Positions 53,600 through 61,981 of a stretch of DNA of 64,000 bases are shown piece after piece. The stretch lies in the NCBI RefSeq assembly GCF_002973525.1, contig NZ_PVEN01000016.1, positions 62,001 through 126,000 on the forward strand, read 5' to 3'. The translations under genes and the position numbers were made by a program. Below the pieces are notes generated by a model that ran no database searches, was not told the origin of the DNA, and saw nothing but the letters and a program-made list of their open reading frames with translations. Positions within the stretch are counted from its first letter, which is position 1. Every line of letters starts with the position of its first letter. Source of the DNA: Paraburkholderia sp. BL21I4N1 (GTDB taxonomy: Bacteria; Pseudomonadota; Gammaproteobacteria; Burkholderiales; Burkholderiaceae).

Positions 53600-54789
53600 T
53601 GCACGACTCCTTCACCGCGCAACCGCGCGATATCTTCGTTGCTGAATCCGAGTTGATTCAGGACACTGCCGGTGTGCTCACCGAGCGCCGGTCCTTGCCA
53701 GCGCACTTCGCCCGGCGTGTCCGACAGCTTCGGCACGATCCCCGGCATCTTTACCGTGGCGCCACCGGGTAGTTGCGCCTGCAACAACATGTCGCGCGCC
53801 TGGTAGTGCGGATCGGCAACGATGTCGGCCACCGAATAGATGCGGCCCGCCGGCACTTCGGCGCGTTCGAGCGCGGCCAGCACTTCGTCGGTGGCATGGC
53901 ACGAGGTCCACTCGGTGATGGCCTGATCGAGCATCGCGCTGTGTTTCGCGCGGCCGTCGTTATGCGCCAGGGCGGGATCGTCGGCGAGATCGGCGCGGCC
54001 GATCAGTTGCATCAAGCGCTTGAAAATCGGATCGCTGTTTCCGGCGATCACCACATAGCCTTCGTCTTCGGTGCGATAGGTGTTCGACGGCGCGATGCCC
54101 GGCAACGCGCCGCCGCTGCGCTCGCGTACGTGTCCCAGCAAATCGTATTCGGGCACGAGGCTTTCCATCAGATTGAACACGCTCTCGACCAGCGACACGT
54201 CCACCACCTGGCCTTCGCCCTGCCCCGTTTTCACGCGCAGCAGCGACATCAACGCGCCGATCACGCCGTGCAGCGAAGCGAGCGAATCGCCGAGACTCAC
54301 GCCGACGCGCGCCGGCGCGCCGTCCACCTCGCCGGTCGTGTAGCGAATGCCGCCCATCGCTTCGCCGATCGCGCCGAAGCCCGGCCGGTCACGATACGGA
54401 CCGGACTGGCCGTAGCCGGAAATGCGGACCATCGTCAGTTTTGGGTTGATTGCGTGCAGCACGTCCCAGCCGAGGCCGAGCTTTTCGAGCGCGCCGGGGC
54501 GGAGGTTTTCGATCACGACGTCGGCGTCGGCAGCGAGTCGTTTGACGATCTCGACACCGTCCGCCGATTTCAGATTCACGCAGATAGATTTTTTGTTGCG
54601 CGACTGCAGATACCACCAGAGCGAGGTGCCCTCGTGCAGCTTGCGCCATTTGCGAAGTGGGTCGCCGGTGTCGGGCGCTTCGATCTTGATGACGTCGGCG
54701 CCGAATTCGGCCATGAGGCGCGCGGCGAACGGCGCGGCGATAAGGGTTCCGATCTCGACGACGCGGATACCCTGAAGCGGTCCACCCAT
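53596..54789 (-). CDS. Family III CoA-transferase of the lyase cassette
   Basis: The 397-residue protein has the CaiB/BaiF opening (VVEIGTLIAAPFAARLMAEFGADVIKIE) and the catalytic Asp in SLGDSLASLHG. ATG 54789 has GGGAG eight bases upstream and is preferred over the ATG 15 bases before it. It would activate an imported acid as CoA ester for the lyase. It resembles succinyl-CoA:carboxylate transferases; the donor is unproven. Overlap with the lyase gene is four bases. Confidence 0.9.
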   Translation of the reverse strand: MGGPLQGIRVVEIGTLIAAPFAARLMAEFGADVIKIEAPDTGDPLRKWRKLHEGTSLWWYLQSRNKKSICVNLKSADGVEIVKRLAADADVVIENLRPGALEKLGLGWDVLHAINPKLTMVRISGYGQSGPYRDRPGFGAIGEAMGGIRYTTGEVDGAPARVGVSLGDSLASLHGVIGALMSLLRVKTGQGEGQVVDVSLVESVFNLMESLVPEYDLLGHVRERSGGALPGIAPSNTYRTEDEGYVVIAGNSDPIFKRLMQLIGRADLADDPALAHNDGRAKHSAMLDQAITEWTSCHATDEVLAALERAEVPAGRIYSVADIVADPHYQARDMLLQAQLPGGATVKMPGIVPKLSDTPGEVRWQGPALGEHTGSVLNQLGFSNEDIARLRGEGVVQ

Positions 54790-54873
54790 ATTGCTGTCTC
54801 CCAAGCGGGTTTCGTGTTGGGAGACAGCTTAGAAGCGGCGCGACGGCGTCGTCCAACCGCAATTCGCCAACGA

Positions 54874-54887
54874 CCGTTCGCGAACGG
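54874..54887. promoter_or_regulatory. Palindromic operator candidate before the CoA-transferase gene
   Basis: CCGTTCGCGAACGG is a perfect 14-bp palindrome, flanked by TTCGCC (54863-54868) and GGCGAA (54886-54891), in the 121-bp gap between the LysR gene and the CoA-transferase. It is a plausible LysR binding site. Confidence 0.65.
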
Positions 54888-54910
54888 CGAACGCTCGGTG
54901 TCAGATCACG

Positions 54911-55873
54911 TCAGGCGGCGGCCGGCGGGGTGTCGGGGGAGACTTGGGCCGGCCGGCCCTCGGCGGCTTCGACCGAACGCAGATGGTCGAACAGCAGGCG
55001 ACTCACCGGCGACAGCGCCTCGACATCCCGCACCACCAGGATCAGGCTGCGTTCGGACCAATCGTCTTCGAGCGGCGCGCCGATCAGACCCAACGGGCGG
55101 CCCATCAGTTGATACACCTTGAGCGGCAGAACGCCCACGCCCATGCCCGCCTGCACCATGCGGCAAACCGCGTCGAAGCCCGGCACGTGGATGCGCAGTC
55201 GCAGCGCCTTGCCCGCCTGACGCGCGGCCAAATGGGTGCGAGCATTGATCGAACTCGCGGCGTGCAGGCCGACGTGATCGCCGTCCAGCGTTTCGGCAAA
55301 AGCCACGCTGGTACGTCCCGCCAGCGGATGATCGTCGCGCATCACGAGAATCAGCGAATCGTGCCGATAGTGCGCGACGTGCAGATCGCGCGTATCGGCC
55401 TCGCCGGAACAGATGCCGAGATCCGCCAGGCTGTCGTCGATCGCTTCGACCACGCCGCCGCTCGGCCGCTCTTCCAGGTCGAGTTTGACGCGCTCGTGCT
55501 GCAACTGGAACGCACGCAAATCCTCAGGCAAAAATTCGACGATCGCCGACAGGTTGGCCATCATCCGCACATAGCCGCGCACGCCGCTTGCATGACCGGC
55601 CAGTTCGATGCCGATATTCTCGATGTCGCGCATCACGCGACGCGCGTGGTGCAGCAGCGTTTCACCCGCCGGCGTAAGCGTCATGCCGCGCGCGTTGCGT
55701 TGAAACAGCGTGGCGCCGATCGTCTGTTCGAGTTCGAGCAGACGCTTGCTGGCGGCGGAGACGGCGATCGCTTCCCGCTCGGCGGCACGTGTGAGCGTGC
55801 CTTCCTCGTAGACGGCGAGGAAGAGATGAAGCGTGGTGAGGTCGAGCCTTCGCAGAAGGTTTTTGATGGCCAT
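54911..55873 (-). CDS. LysR-family regulator upstream of the CoA-transferase/lyase cassette
   Basis: The 320-residue protein begins with an MAIKNLLRRLDLTTLHLFLAVYEEGTLTRAAE winged helix and has the SAASKRLLELEQTIGATLF recognition region and a 200-residue effector domain. It is in the same orientation as the cassette rather than divergent. A palindrome in the gap to the CoA-transferase gene may be its site. It probably responds to the acid substrate. Confidence 0.9.
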   Translation of the reverse strand: MAIKNLLRRLDLTTLHLFLAVYEEGTLTRAAEREAIAVSAASKRLLELEQTIGATLFQRNARGMTLTPAGETLLHHARRVMRDIENIGIELAGHASGVRGYVRMMANLSAIVEFLPEDLRAFQLQHERVKLDLEERPSGGVVEAIDDSLADLGICSGEADTRDLHVAHYRHDSLILVMRDDHPLAGRTSVAFAETLDGDHVGLHAASSINARTHLAARQAGKALRLRIHVPGFDAVCRMVQAGMGVGVLPLKVYQLMGRPLGLIGAPLEDDWSERSLILVVRDVEALSPVSRLLFDHLRSVEAAEGRPAQVSPDTPPAAA

Positions 55874-56104
55874 GGCGGGGCGCCGCGTGGTTGTGCGATC
55901 CGGCTATTCTGACGCCAGATGCGGAAACGGGTGTGGTCGCTGTTGGATTGGAACACGCGCCATGCGGATGCACGTGCGCGTGCATGCCTGCGCGTGACCT
56001 CGGGGCATCAGTCGAATTACACTCTGCCACACGCAATGTGCCCAACCCATCGCGCCAACCGCCGCGGCTAGCGGATGCCGTCCATCGTCAAAGGAAGTCT
56101 TTCG

Positions 56105-57067
56105 ATGTCTACCGTCGCGATCGCGATCTTTCCCGGCGTCCAGGCGCTCGACGTCGCCGGCCCCGTCGACGTGTTTTCCGAAGCCAATCGCTTCATTGCA
56201 CCGGCCGCCCGCTACGAGGTCAAGCTGATCAGTGCCGAGGCAGCGCCGCTGCGCGCGTCCAATGGCATGACGCTCGTTGCCGATACAACCTTCGGCGAGG
56301 CGCGCCGCCCGTTCGATCTGGCGTTGATCGCCGGCGGCCCGGCGCTGCCGGACAGCGAGGCGCTAGACGACCGCTTGCTGGAATGGCTGACGACAGTCGC
56401 CGCGCGATGCGACCGTTACGGCTCGATCTGCACCGGCGCATTCGCGCTCGGCCATGCCGGCTTGCTTGACGAATGCAACGTCACCACGCACTGGCAGCAC
56501 GCCGCGCAACTGGCGGCGCAATTTCCGAAAGCGCGCGTCGACTTCGACCGTATCTATCTGCGCGACGGACCGCTCGTCACCTCGGCGGGCGTGACGGCCG
56601 GCATCGATCTGTCGCTCGCACTAGTGGCCGAAGACCACGGTCCGCACACGGCACTGGCCGTCGCCAAACGACTGGTGGTGTTCGCACAGCGCCAGGGCGG
56701 CCAGTCGCAATTCAGTCCGTATCTCACCGCCCCAGCCGACGAAACCTCGCCCGTCGCCAAGGTGCAAGCGCACGTCATGGAGCGGATTCGCGAGAGCTTC
56801 ACGGTCAAGCAACTGGCGGACGTCGCGGGCATGAGCGCACGCAACTTCGCACGCGTGTTCGTGCAGGAGACGCAGGTCACGCCGCACGAATTCGTCGAAC
56901 GCGCGCGTGTGGATGCGGCGCGCAAACTGCTCGAAAGCAGCGGCGCGGCGCTCAAGACGATCGCCTACGACTGCGGTTTCGGCACGGCGGACCGCATGCG
57001 GATCGTCTTCACCAAACGAATCGGCGCGACGCCGATGCAGTATCGCGAGCGCTTCCGCTCCAGTTGA
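56105..57067 (+). CDS. GlxA family AraC-type regulator with DJ-1/PfpI domain
   Basis: The 320-residue protein has an N-terminal DJ-1/PfpI-like ligand domain (about 1-165, with VAIAIFPGVQALDVAGPVDVF and the nucleophile-elbow ICTGAFALGHAGLL) and a C-terminal AraC DNA-binding domain (about 215-318). ATG 56105 is preceded by AAAGGAAG. GlxA-type regulators often sense amines, carnitine or related metabolites. It may regulate the SDR gene 109 bp downstream. Confidence 0.9.
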   Translation: MSTVAIAIFPGVQALDVAGPVDVFSEANRFIAPAARYEVKLISAEAAPLRASNGMTLVADTTFGEARRPFDLALIAGGPALPDSEALDDRLLEWLTTVAARCDRYGSICTGAFALGHAGLLDECNVTTHWQHAAQLAAQFPKARVDFDRIYLRDGPLVTSAGVTAGIDLSLALVAEDHGPHTALAVAKRLVVFAQRQGGQSQFSPYLTAPADETSPVAKVQAHVMERIRESFTVKQLADVAGMSARNFARVFVQETQVTPHEFVERARVDAARKLLESSGAALKTIAYDCGFGTADRMRIVFTKRIGATPMQYRERFRSS

Positions 57068-57176
57068 GCGTTGAGCGTGCCGGTCGAGCCTGGCGCCGAT
57101 GCAGCGCCGGCCGACGCGTATGAAACCCGCGTGAGAAAATAGCCGCCTCCCCAAGCCACCGATCTCAAGGAACGAC

Positions 57177-57935
57177 ATGACTCCCTCTTCTCCGATTCGC
57201 GCGATCGTCACCGGCCACACGCGCGGTCTGGGCGCCGCGCTCGCCGAGCAACTGCTCGCGCGCAACGTCGCGGTGCTGGGCCTGTCCCGCTCGCGTCACG
57301 CTACACTCAAGGCCCGCTTTCCCACGCAGCTCGAAGAAATCGAATTGACGTTGGACGACCCCGCGCGCGTCGCGCAATGGATCGCGACCGACGCGCTGCA
57401 TGCTTTCCTGAAAGGCGCGCAAACGGTGCTGCTGATCAACAACGCGGGCATGGTGCAGCCCATCGGACCGATCGAAGGCCAGGACCCGACGGCGATTGCC
57501 AGCGCGGTGAGCCTGAACGTCGCGACCCCGCTGATGCTGGCGAGCGCACTCGCGGCAGCCAGCAACGACGCCGCCGACCGGCGCATCGTCCATATTTCGA
57601 GCGGCGCGGCGCGCAATGCGTATCCTGGCTGGAGCATCTACTGCGCAACCAAGGCCGCGCTCGATCACCACGCGCGCGCCGTCGCGCTCGACGCGAATCG
57701 CGCGCTGCGGATCTGCAGCCTCGCGCCGGGCGTGATCGATACGAATATGCAGGCAGAGATTCGCGGCAGCGGCACCGAGCAGTTCCCGCTGCGCGAAAAG
57801 TTCGAAGACCTCAAGCGCAACGGCCAGCTTGCGACGCCGGAACAGTGCGCAACCCAGTTGCTCGATTACGCACTGGGCGACAGCTTCGGCGACACGCCGG
57901 TCGCCGACATTCGCGAGATCGCGAAGGCGGTCTGA
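57177..57935 (+). CDS. Short-chain dehydrogenase/reductase
   Basis: The 252-residue protein has the nucleotide motif TGHTRGLG, NNAG in LLINNAGMVQPIG, and the catalytic Ser-Tyr-Lys set in ISSGAARNAYPGWSIYCATKAAL. The PGWSIY version of the active site resembles sepiapterin reductase or benzil reductase-type SDRs. The substrate is unknown. It follows the GlxA-type regulator gene and is read in the same direction. Confidence 0.87.
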   Translation: MTPSSPIRAIVTGHTRGLGAALAEQLLARNVAVLGLSRSRHATLKARFPTQLEEIELTLDDPARVAQWIATDALHAFLKGAQTVLLINNAGMVQPIGPIEGQDPTAIASAVSLNVATPLMLASALAAASNDAADRRIVHISSGAARNAYPGWSIYCATKAALDHHARAVALDANRALRICSLAPGVIDTNMQAEIRGSGTEQFPLREKFEDLKRNGQLATPEQCATQLLDYALGDSFGDTPVADIREIAKAV

Positions 57936-57951
57936 CGCGCGCCGTCGGAGC

Positions 57952-57971
57952 TCCCGAAAACACTCACCTTT
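57952..57971 (-). repeat. Dispersed 20-bp repeat, copy C
   Basis: TCCCGAAAACACTCACCTTT, the reverse complement of the family sequence with one mismatch, between convergent genes (SDR and response regulator). Confidence 0.75.
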
Positions 57972-58002
57972 GAGCGGATTCTGGCGCGGCCAGACACCCG
58001 CT

Positions 58003-58749
58003 TCACACGCCGGGCGCGACCATCGCGCCGCGCTCGGCCGCACCGATCTCACCGTGCGGCACGAACACATAGCCGCGCCCCCACACCGTTTGCACGTAAC
58101 GCGGTTCGGAAGGATCCATCTCGATCAACCGACGCAACCGCCAGATCGACACATCGAGACTGCGCCCTTGATGCACCACGCTGCTGCCGCGTAGTTGCTC
58201 GTTGAGTTGCACGCGCGTGAGCACAGTCATCGCGTGATTGACGAAGATCTTCAGCAACGCGAACTCGGAACTGCGCAGCGCGAAGCGCTCGTTATCGCGA
58301 TGCAACTCGCGCGCGGAGAAGTTCAGCTCGCAGCGACCGAAGCGATAAGGCGGCCGCGTTTCCGGCGCGCCCGGCGCAAGCGCGCCGCGCCGTCGCAGCA
58401 GCACACGGATACGCGCGAGCAGTTCGGCCGGATCGGCGGGCTTGCTCATGAAATCGTCAGCGCCCAGTTCAAGGCCAATCACCCGATCGATCGCCTTGCT
58501 GCCCTCCGACAGCAGAATCACCGGCACGTCATTACCGCTCAGGCGCAGGTCGCGCAACACCGCCAACCCGTCGCCATGCGGCGCGGAGATGTCGAGCACC
58601 AGCAACGCCGGCCGCTCCATCTCGACCACGTGCTTGAGACCGATAACCGGGGGACGCGCGGACACCCCGCAGCCTTGCCCGCGCAACGATGCGCCCACCA
58701 CGGCCGTCAAGCCGGCATCGGCGCCAACGAAAAGAATATGCTGACTCAT
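58003..58749 (-). CDS. OmpR/PhoB-type response regulator with a degenerate acidic pocket
   Basis: The 248-residue protein has a receiver domain (1-120) and a winged-helix trans_reg_C DNA-binding domain (about 140-235, ending RGYVFVPHG). The phosphorylatable Asp53 (VLDISAP), Ser81 and Lys103 are present, but the conserved acidic pair after the first strand is Gly9-Ala10 (FVGADAG), so Mg2+-dependent phosphorylation may be weak or absent. No cognate kinase is adjacent. ATG 58749 is the best match to the start of the receiver fold; the frame is open further upstream without family similarity. Confidence 0.85.
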   Translation of the reverse strand: MSQHILFVGADAGLTAVVGASLRGQGCGVSARPPVIGLKHVVEMERPALLVLDISAPHGDGLAVLRDLRLSGNDVPVILLSEGSKAIDRVIGLELGADDFMSKPADPAELLARIRVLLRRRGALAPGAPETRPPYRFGRCELNFSARELHRDNERFALRSSEFALLKIFVNHAMTVLTRVQLNEQLRGSSVVHQGRSLDVSIWRLRRLIEMDPSEPRYVQTVWGRGYVFVPHGEIGAAERGAMVAPGV

Positions 58750-58968
58750 CCAACTGATTCCAGGAGACGATCGTTTTTCAGAGACAGGGTTCGGCTTGCA
58801 GGTATAGCGAAGCCGCAGACTTTGTCGTCCGCGTCGCCATCTTCCCTGTATGCGGCTCATCTCAAAACGCGGAACAGCCCCCAAGGTTGGCAATTTCTTC
58901 CCAACTCTTTCAATCTGGAACGTGGTATGGGATTGCGCGCGTGCCGCGCGCCGATGTACAAGACATGC

Positions 58969-58988
58969 TCCCGAAAAACCTCACCTTT
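58969..58988 (-). repeat. Dispersed 20-bp repeat, copy D
   Basis: TCCCGAAAAACCTCACCTTT, one mismatch from the family consensus. Confidence 0.75.
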
Positions 58989-59033
58989 GATTCGGAGCGG
59001 CTGGGGCCAAGCGCAAGGTGGGGTTTACGTAGC

Positions 59034-59053
59034 TCCCGAAAACCCTCACCTTT
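59034..59053 (-). repeat. Dispersed 20-bp repeat, copy E
   Basis: TCCCGAAAACCCTCACCTTT, an exact reverse complement of copy A nearly 53 kb away. Confidence 0.8.
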
Positions 59054-59116
59054 CGAGCGTGGGGGCAGGGCGCAAAGGCATGCTGGGCGTGGCGCGAGGG
59101 GGCGGAAAGAGGCCAC

Positions 59117-59136
59117 TCCCGCAAACCCTCACCTTT
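59117..59136 (-). repeat. Dispersed 20-bp repeat, copy F
   Basis: TCCCGCAAACCCTCACCTTT, one mismatch from copy E. Confidence 0.72.
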
Positions 59137-59240
59137 ATAGGCGCTGGGGTAATTTGCATACCCAGGTAAGAAACCGCGACGGCAGCGGATGTTTGGCCGC
59201 CAGATGCTTCAGCGTGAACCACGGCCCATACCGTTTTCGC

Positions 59241-60149
59241 TCACGCCTCACTCATGGGTTGTTTGAGCAGAACGCGGACGATCTGCGAAATGTCCTCGTC
59301 GCCAAGTCCTTGCTCCACCGCTTCCTGCAATAGCTTGCGCACTTCGCCGACCGCTCGCAGCGGCGCATGCGATTCGCGCGCCAATTCGGCGACCGCGTCG
59401 AGATCCTTCAGCATGGTCCTGATCGTGCCCGACGGATTCGACGGTGGCGTGAGCATCCGCGGCAACAGGGTTTGCAGCGGCACCGAATCGGCCCAGCCGC
59501 CTTGCAATGCGGCGGCCATCGACGCCGCGTCGATACCCGTGCGTTGCGCGAGTACGCACGCTTCGGCAATACCCGCGATAGTCGTCGCGACGATCGCCTG
59601 ATTGGCGAGTTTGGTCGCCTGTCCGGCACCGCTCGCACCCATGCGCGTCACACGCGAGGCATACGCGCGCAGCAACGGCTCGACGGCGGCGATCTCCATC
59701 GCGTCGCCGCCGCATAGGATGGCGAGCGTGCCCGCCGCGGCGCCTGCCGTGCCGCCCGACACCGGCGCATCGATCCACGCGCCGCCGGTCAACTCATGCC
59801 ATCGCTGCGCAAACTGCCGTGACTGTTTGGGTGCGATGGTCGAGTGATCGATCAGAAAGCGTGGCGCGCGAGCCGCCCGCGCGAGTCCTTCGGCGCCGAA
59901 CACGACCTCTTCGACGGCGCGCGCATCGCCGAGGCACAGCATCACCACGTCGCTGCGCGCGGCCAACAGCATGGGTGAGTCATCGACTACCGCGCCATGC
60001 GCCTCAAGGTGCGCCAACTTCGCCGCCGAGCGGTTCCACACGCGCAACGCATGGCCGGCCGCGAGCAGTCGCCAGGCCATCGGTTCGCCCATCTTGCCGA
60101 TTCCGCAGAAGCCGACGCGCGGCGCTTCAGGCAAACCGTCATGGCTCAT
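59241..60149 (-). CDS. 3-hydroxyisobutyrate dehydrogenase-like NAD(P)-dependent oxidoreductase
   Basis: The 302-residue protein has a Rossmann NAD(P) motif (VGFCGIGKMGEPMAWRLL), the DHSTIAPKQS and DAPVSGGTAGAAAGTL substrate motifs, and the catalytic Lys in GAGQATKLANQ. Family members (HIBADH, GarR, tartronate semialdehyde reductase) act on beta-hydroxy acids. In the cassette it probably reduces or oxidises an aldehyde or hydroxy-acid formed downstream of the dehydratase. Its start overlaps the dehydratase stop by four bases. Confidence 0.9.
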   Translation of the reverse strand: MSHDGLPEAPRVGFCGIGKMGEPMAWRLLAAGHALRVWNRSAAKLAHLEAHGAVVDDSPMLLAARSDVVMLCLGDARAVEEVVFGAEGLARAARAPRFLIDHSTIAPKQSRQFAQRWHELTGGAWIDAPVSGGTAGAAAGTLAILCGGDAMEIAAVEPLLRAYASRVTRMGASGAGQATKLANQAIVATTIAGIAEACVLAQRTGIDAASMAAALQGGWADSVPLQTLLPRMLTPPSNPSGTIRTMLKDLDAVAELARESHAPLRAVGEVRKLLQEAVEQGLGDEDISQIVRVLLKQPMSEA

Positions 60150-61873
60150 GCCTCCTCCTCGCCGATCGACGCCTCATACGGCCACTCGACCGCGCCCGAA
60201 TGCGTCACCGCGCCGAGATTCGCCGGCCGCACCAGCGCTTCGTATTTCTCCAGCACGCCGCCCAGATGTCCGCGCGTGAAGGGCATCGCCTCCGCGCTGC
60301 GACGGGCGAGTTCCGCTTCGCTCAGCTCGACGTCGAGCGTGCCTTTGTGCGCGTCGATATGAATCCGGTCACCGTCTTTCAGCAAACGAATCGGGCCGCC
60401 GGCGGCTGCCTCCGGCCCGACGTAGCCGATGCACATGCCCCGCGTCGCACCGGAAAAGCGGCCGTCGGTCAACAACGCGACTTTCTCGCCCATGCCCTGC
60501 CCGTAGATCGCCGCCGTCACGCTGAGCATCTCGCGCATGCCGGGACCGCCCTTCGGCCCTTCGTTGCGGATCACCAGCACGTCGCCTTCCCGATAGGTGC
60601 GCTTCGAGACGACCGACATGCATGCTTCTTCGGTTTCGAACACGCGCGCGGTGCCGCTGAAGACCAGTGATTTCAATCCTGCGGTTTTCAGACAGGCGCC
60701 GTCCGGTGCGAGGTTACCGCGCAGGACAACCAGCCCCGCGTTCTCGCTCAACGGCTCGTTGTGCGCACGCACGACGCGGCCATCCGGACCCGCGAAAGCC
60801 TTCAACGCGACGTCGAGCGTTTCGCCGGTTTGCGTCAGCGTATCGCCGTGCAGATAGCCGCCGGCAAGCAACGCGTTCAAGACGGCCGGCACGCCGCCGA
60901 CGTGGTACAGATCGAGCGCGAGATAGCGGCCGCCCGGCTGCAGATCGCCGATCAACGGTGTGCGCGCGAGCACCTCGGAAACGTCGTCGAGCGTAAAGCG
61001 GATCCCTGCTTCATGCGCGATCGCCGGAATATGCAGCGCGGCATTGGTCGAACCACCGGTCGCCGCGACCGCGGCGCATGCATTCTCCAGGCTCTTGCGC
61101 GTGACCAGATCGCGCGGCAGCGGACCGCCGTGCTTCAGCGTGTTCATCACCGTTTCGCCGGCGCGGCGCGCAATCGCAATGCGCTCGCTATACACGGCCG
61201 GCACCATCGCCGAACCGAGCGGCGCGAGACCGAGCGTTTCGGCCACCATCGCCATGGTGTTCGCGGTGAACTGGCCCGGGCACGAACCCGCGCCCGGCGT
61301 GCAGCGTTTTTCGATGCCGCGCAGCGTGTCGAGCGATAGGTCACCGCGTTGCGCCGCGCCCACGGCTTCGATCGCGGTCAGAATCGTGGCCTGTGTGCCG
61401 TCCGGCGCGATGCCCGGCAACATCGTGCCGCCGAACAGAAACACGCCTGGCACGTTGACCCGCACCATGCCCATCAGAATGCCGGGCAACGTCTTGTCGC
61501 AACCGGCCACGCCGACGAACGCGTCATAGCAATGCGCGCGCACGAACACCTCGACGCTATCTGCAATGATCTCGCGCGACACAAGGCTAAAGCGCATGCC
61601 GGAATGATTCATGGACGTGCCATCCGACACCGAAATCGCCGATCCGCGAATCGGCACGCCGCCGCCTGCTGCCACGCCGAGTCGAACGTTGTCGGAGACC
61701 GCGGCGAGCGACATCGAGCACGGTGTGTTTTCGCCGAACGTATCGACGATCGCGACGAACGGTTTCTCGATCGCGGCATCGTCCATGCCGGTCGCGCGCA
61801 GAAACGCGCGATGCGGCGTGCGCGTGACGCCTTCGGTCACGGTACGCGAGCGGTGTTTGTGGAGATTGCTCAT
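60146..61873 (-). CDS. IlvD/Edd family dehydratase (sugar-acid type)
   Basis: The 575-residue protein has the three Fe-S Cys positions in NTPCSMSL, GVAGCDKTLPG and GAGSCPGQFTANTM, and the family TDGRFSGATRGMCIGYVGPEA motif. Its length (about 575) fits L-arabinonate, D-xylonate or related dehydratases better than valine-pathway IlvD; it could also be a sugar-acid dehydratase of another kind. The enzyme would remove water from an aldonic acid to give a 2-keto-3-deoxy acid. It lies between an SDR and a HIBADH-type gene, which supports catabolism rather than biosynthesis. Confidence 0.88.
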   Translation of the reverse strand: MSNLHKHRSRTVTEGVTRTPHRAFLRATGMDDAAIEKPFVAIVDTFGENTPCSMSLAAVSDNVRLGVAAGGGVPIRGSAISVSDGTSMNHSGMRFSLVSREIIADSVEVFVRAHCYDAFVGVAGCDKTLPGILMGMVRVNVPGVFLFGGTMLPGIAPDGTQATILTAIEAVGAAQRGDLSLDTLRGIEKRCTPGAGSCPGQFTANTMAMVAETLGLAPLGSAMVPAVYSERIAIARRAGETVMNTLKHGGPLPRDLVTRKSLENACAAVAATGGSTNAALHIPAIAHEAGIRFTLDDVSEVLARTPLIGDLQPGGRYLALDLYHVGGVPAVLNALLAGGYLHGDTLTQTGETLDVALKAFAGPDGRVVRAHNEPLSENAGLVVLRGNLAPDGACLKTAGLKSLVFSGTARVFETEEACMSVVSKRTYREGDVLVIRNEGPKGGPGMREMLSVTAAIYGQGMGEKVALLTDGRFSGATRGMCIGYVGPEAAAGGPIRLLKDGDRIHIDAHKGTLDVELSEAELARRSAEAMPFTRGHLGGVLEKYEALVRPANLGAVTHSGAVEWPYEASIGEEEA

Positions 61874-61950
61874 GGTGGGTCCTGTGCGTGTGTTGGGCGG
61901 TACGGAGCTGTGCGGTTCGGTGCGTTGCGGTGGGCCTAGGCCGCCGTCGC

Positions 61951-61980
61951 TTCAACCGGTTTCAACCGGTTTCAACCGGC
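61951..61980. repeat. 10-bp tandem repeat, three units
   Basis: TTCAACCGGT is repeated at 61951-61960, 61961-61970 and (last base changed) 61971-61980, and decays in the end of the SDR gene at 61981-61988 (TTCAGCCG). Each unit contains the palindrome AACCGGTT across junctions. The repeat period equals about one DNA turn. Confidence 0.85.
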
Positions 61981-61981
61981 T

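Larger units (their letters stand above)
58750..59240. other. Repeat-rich spacer between response regulator and sugar-acid cassette
   Basis: About 490 bp with no gene. It carries three minus-oriented copies of the dispersed 20-bp repeat (58969, 59034, 59117) at 65- and 83-bp spacing, with unrelated intervening DNA. It also holds the response regulator promoter. Confidence 0.65.

Noticed and set aside
58969..59136. CRISPR-like pattern from three spaced repeats
   Set aside because: Unequal spacers (65 and 83 bp steps), only three copies, no cas genes, and the same repeat occurs singly elsewhere.
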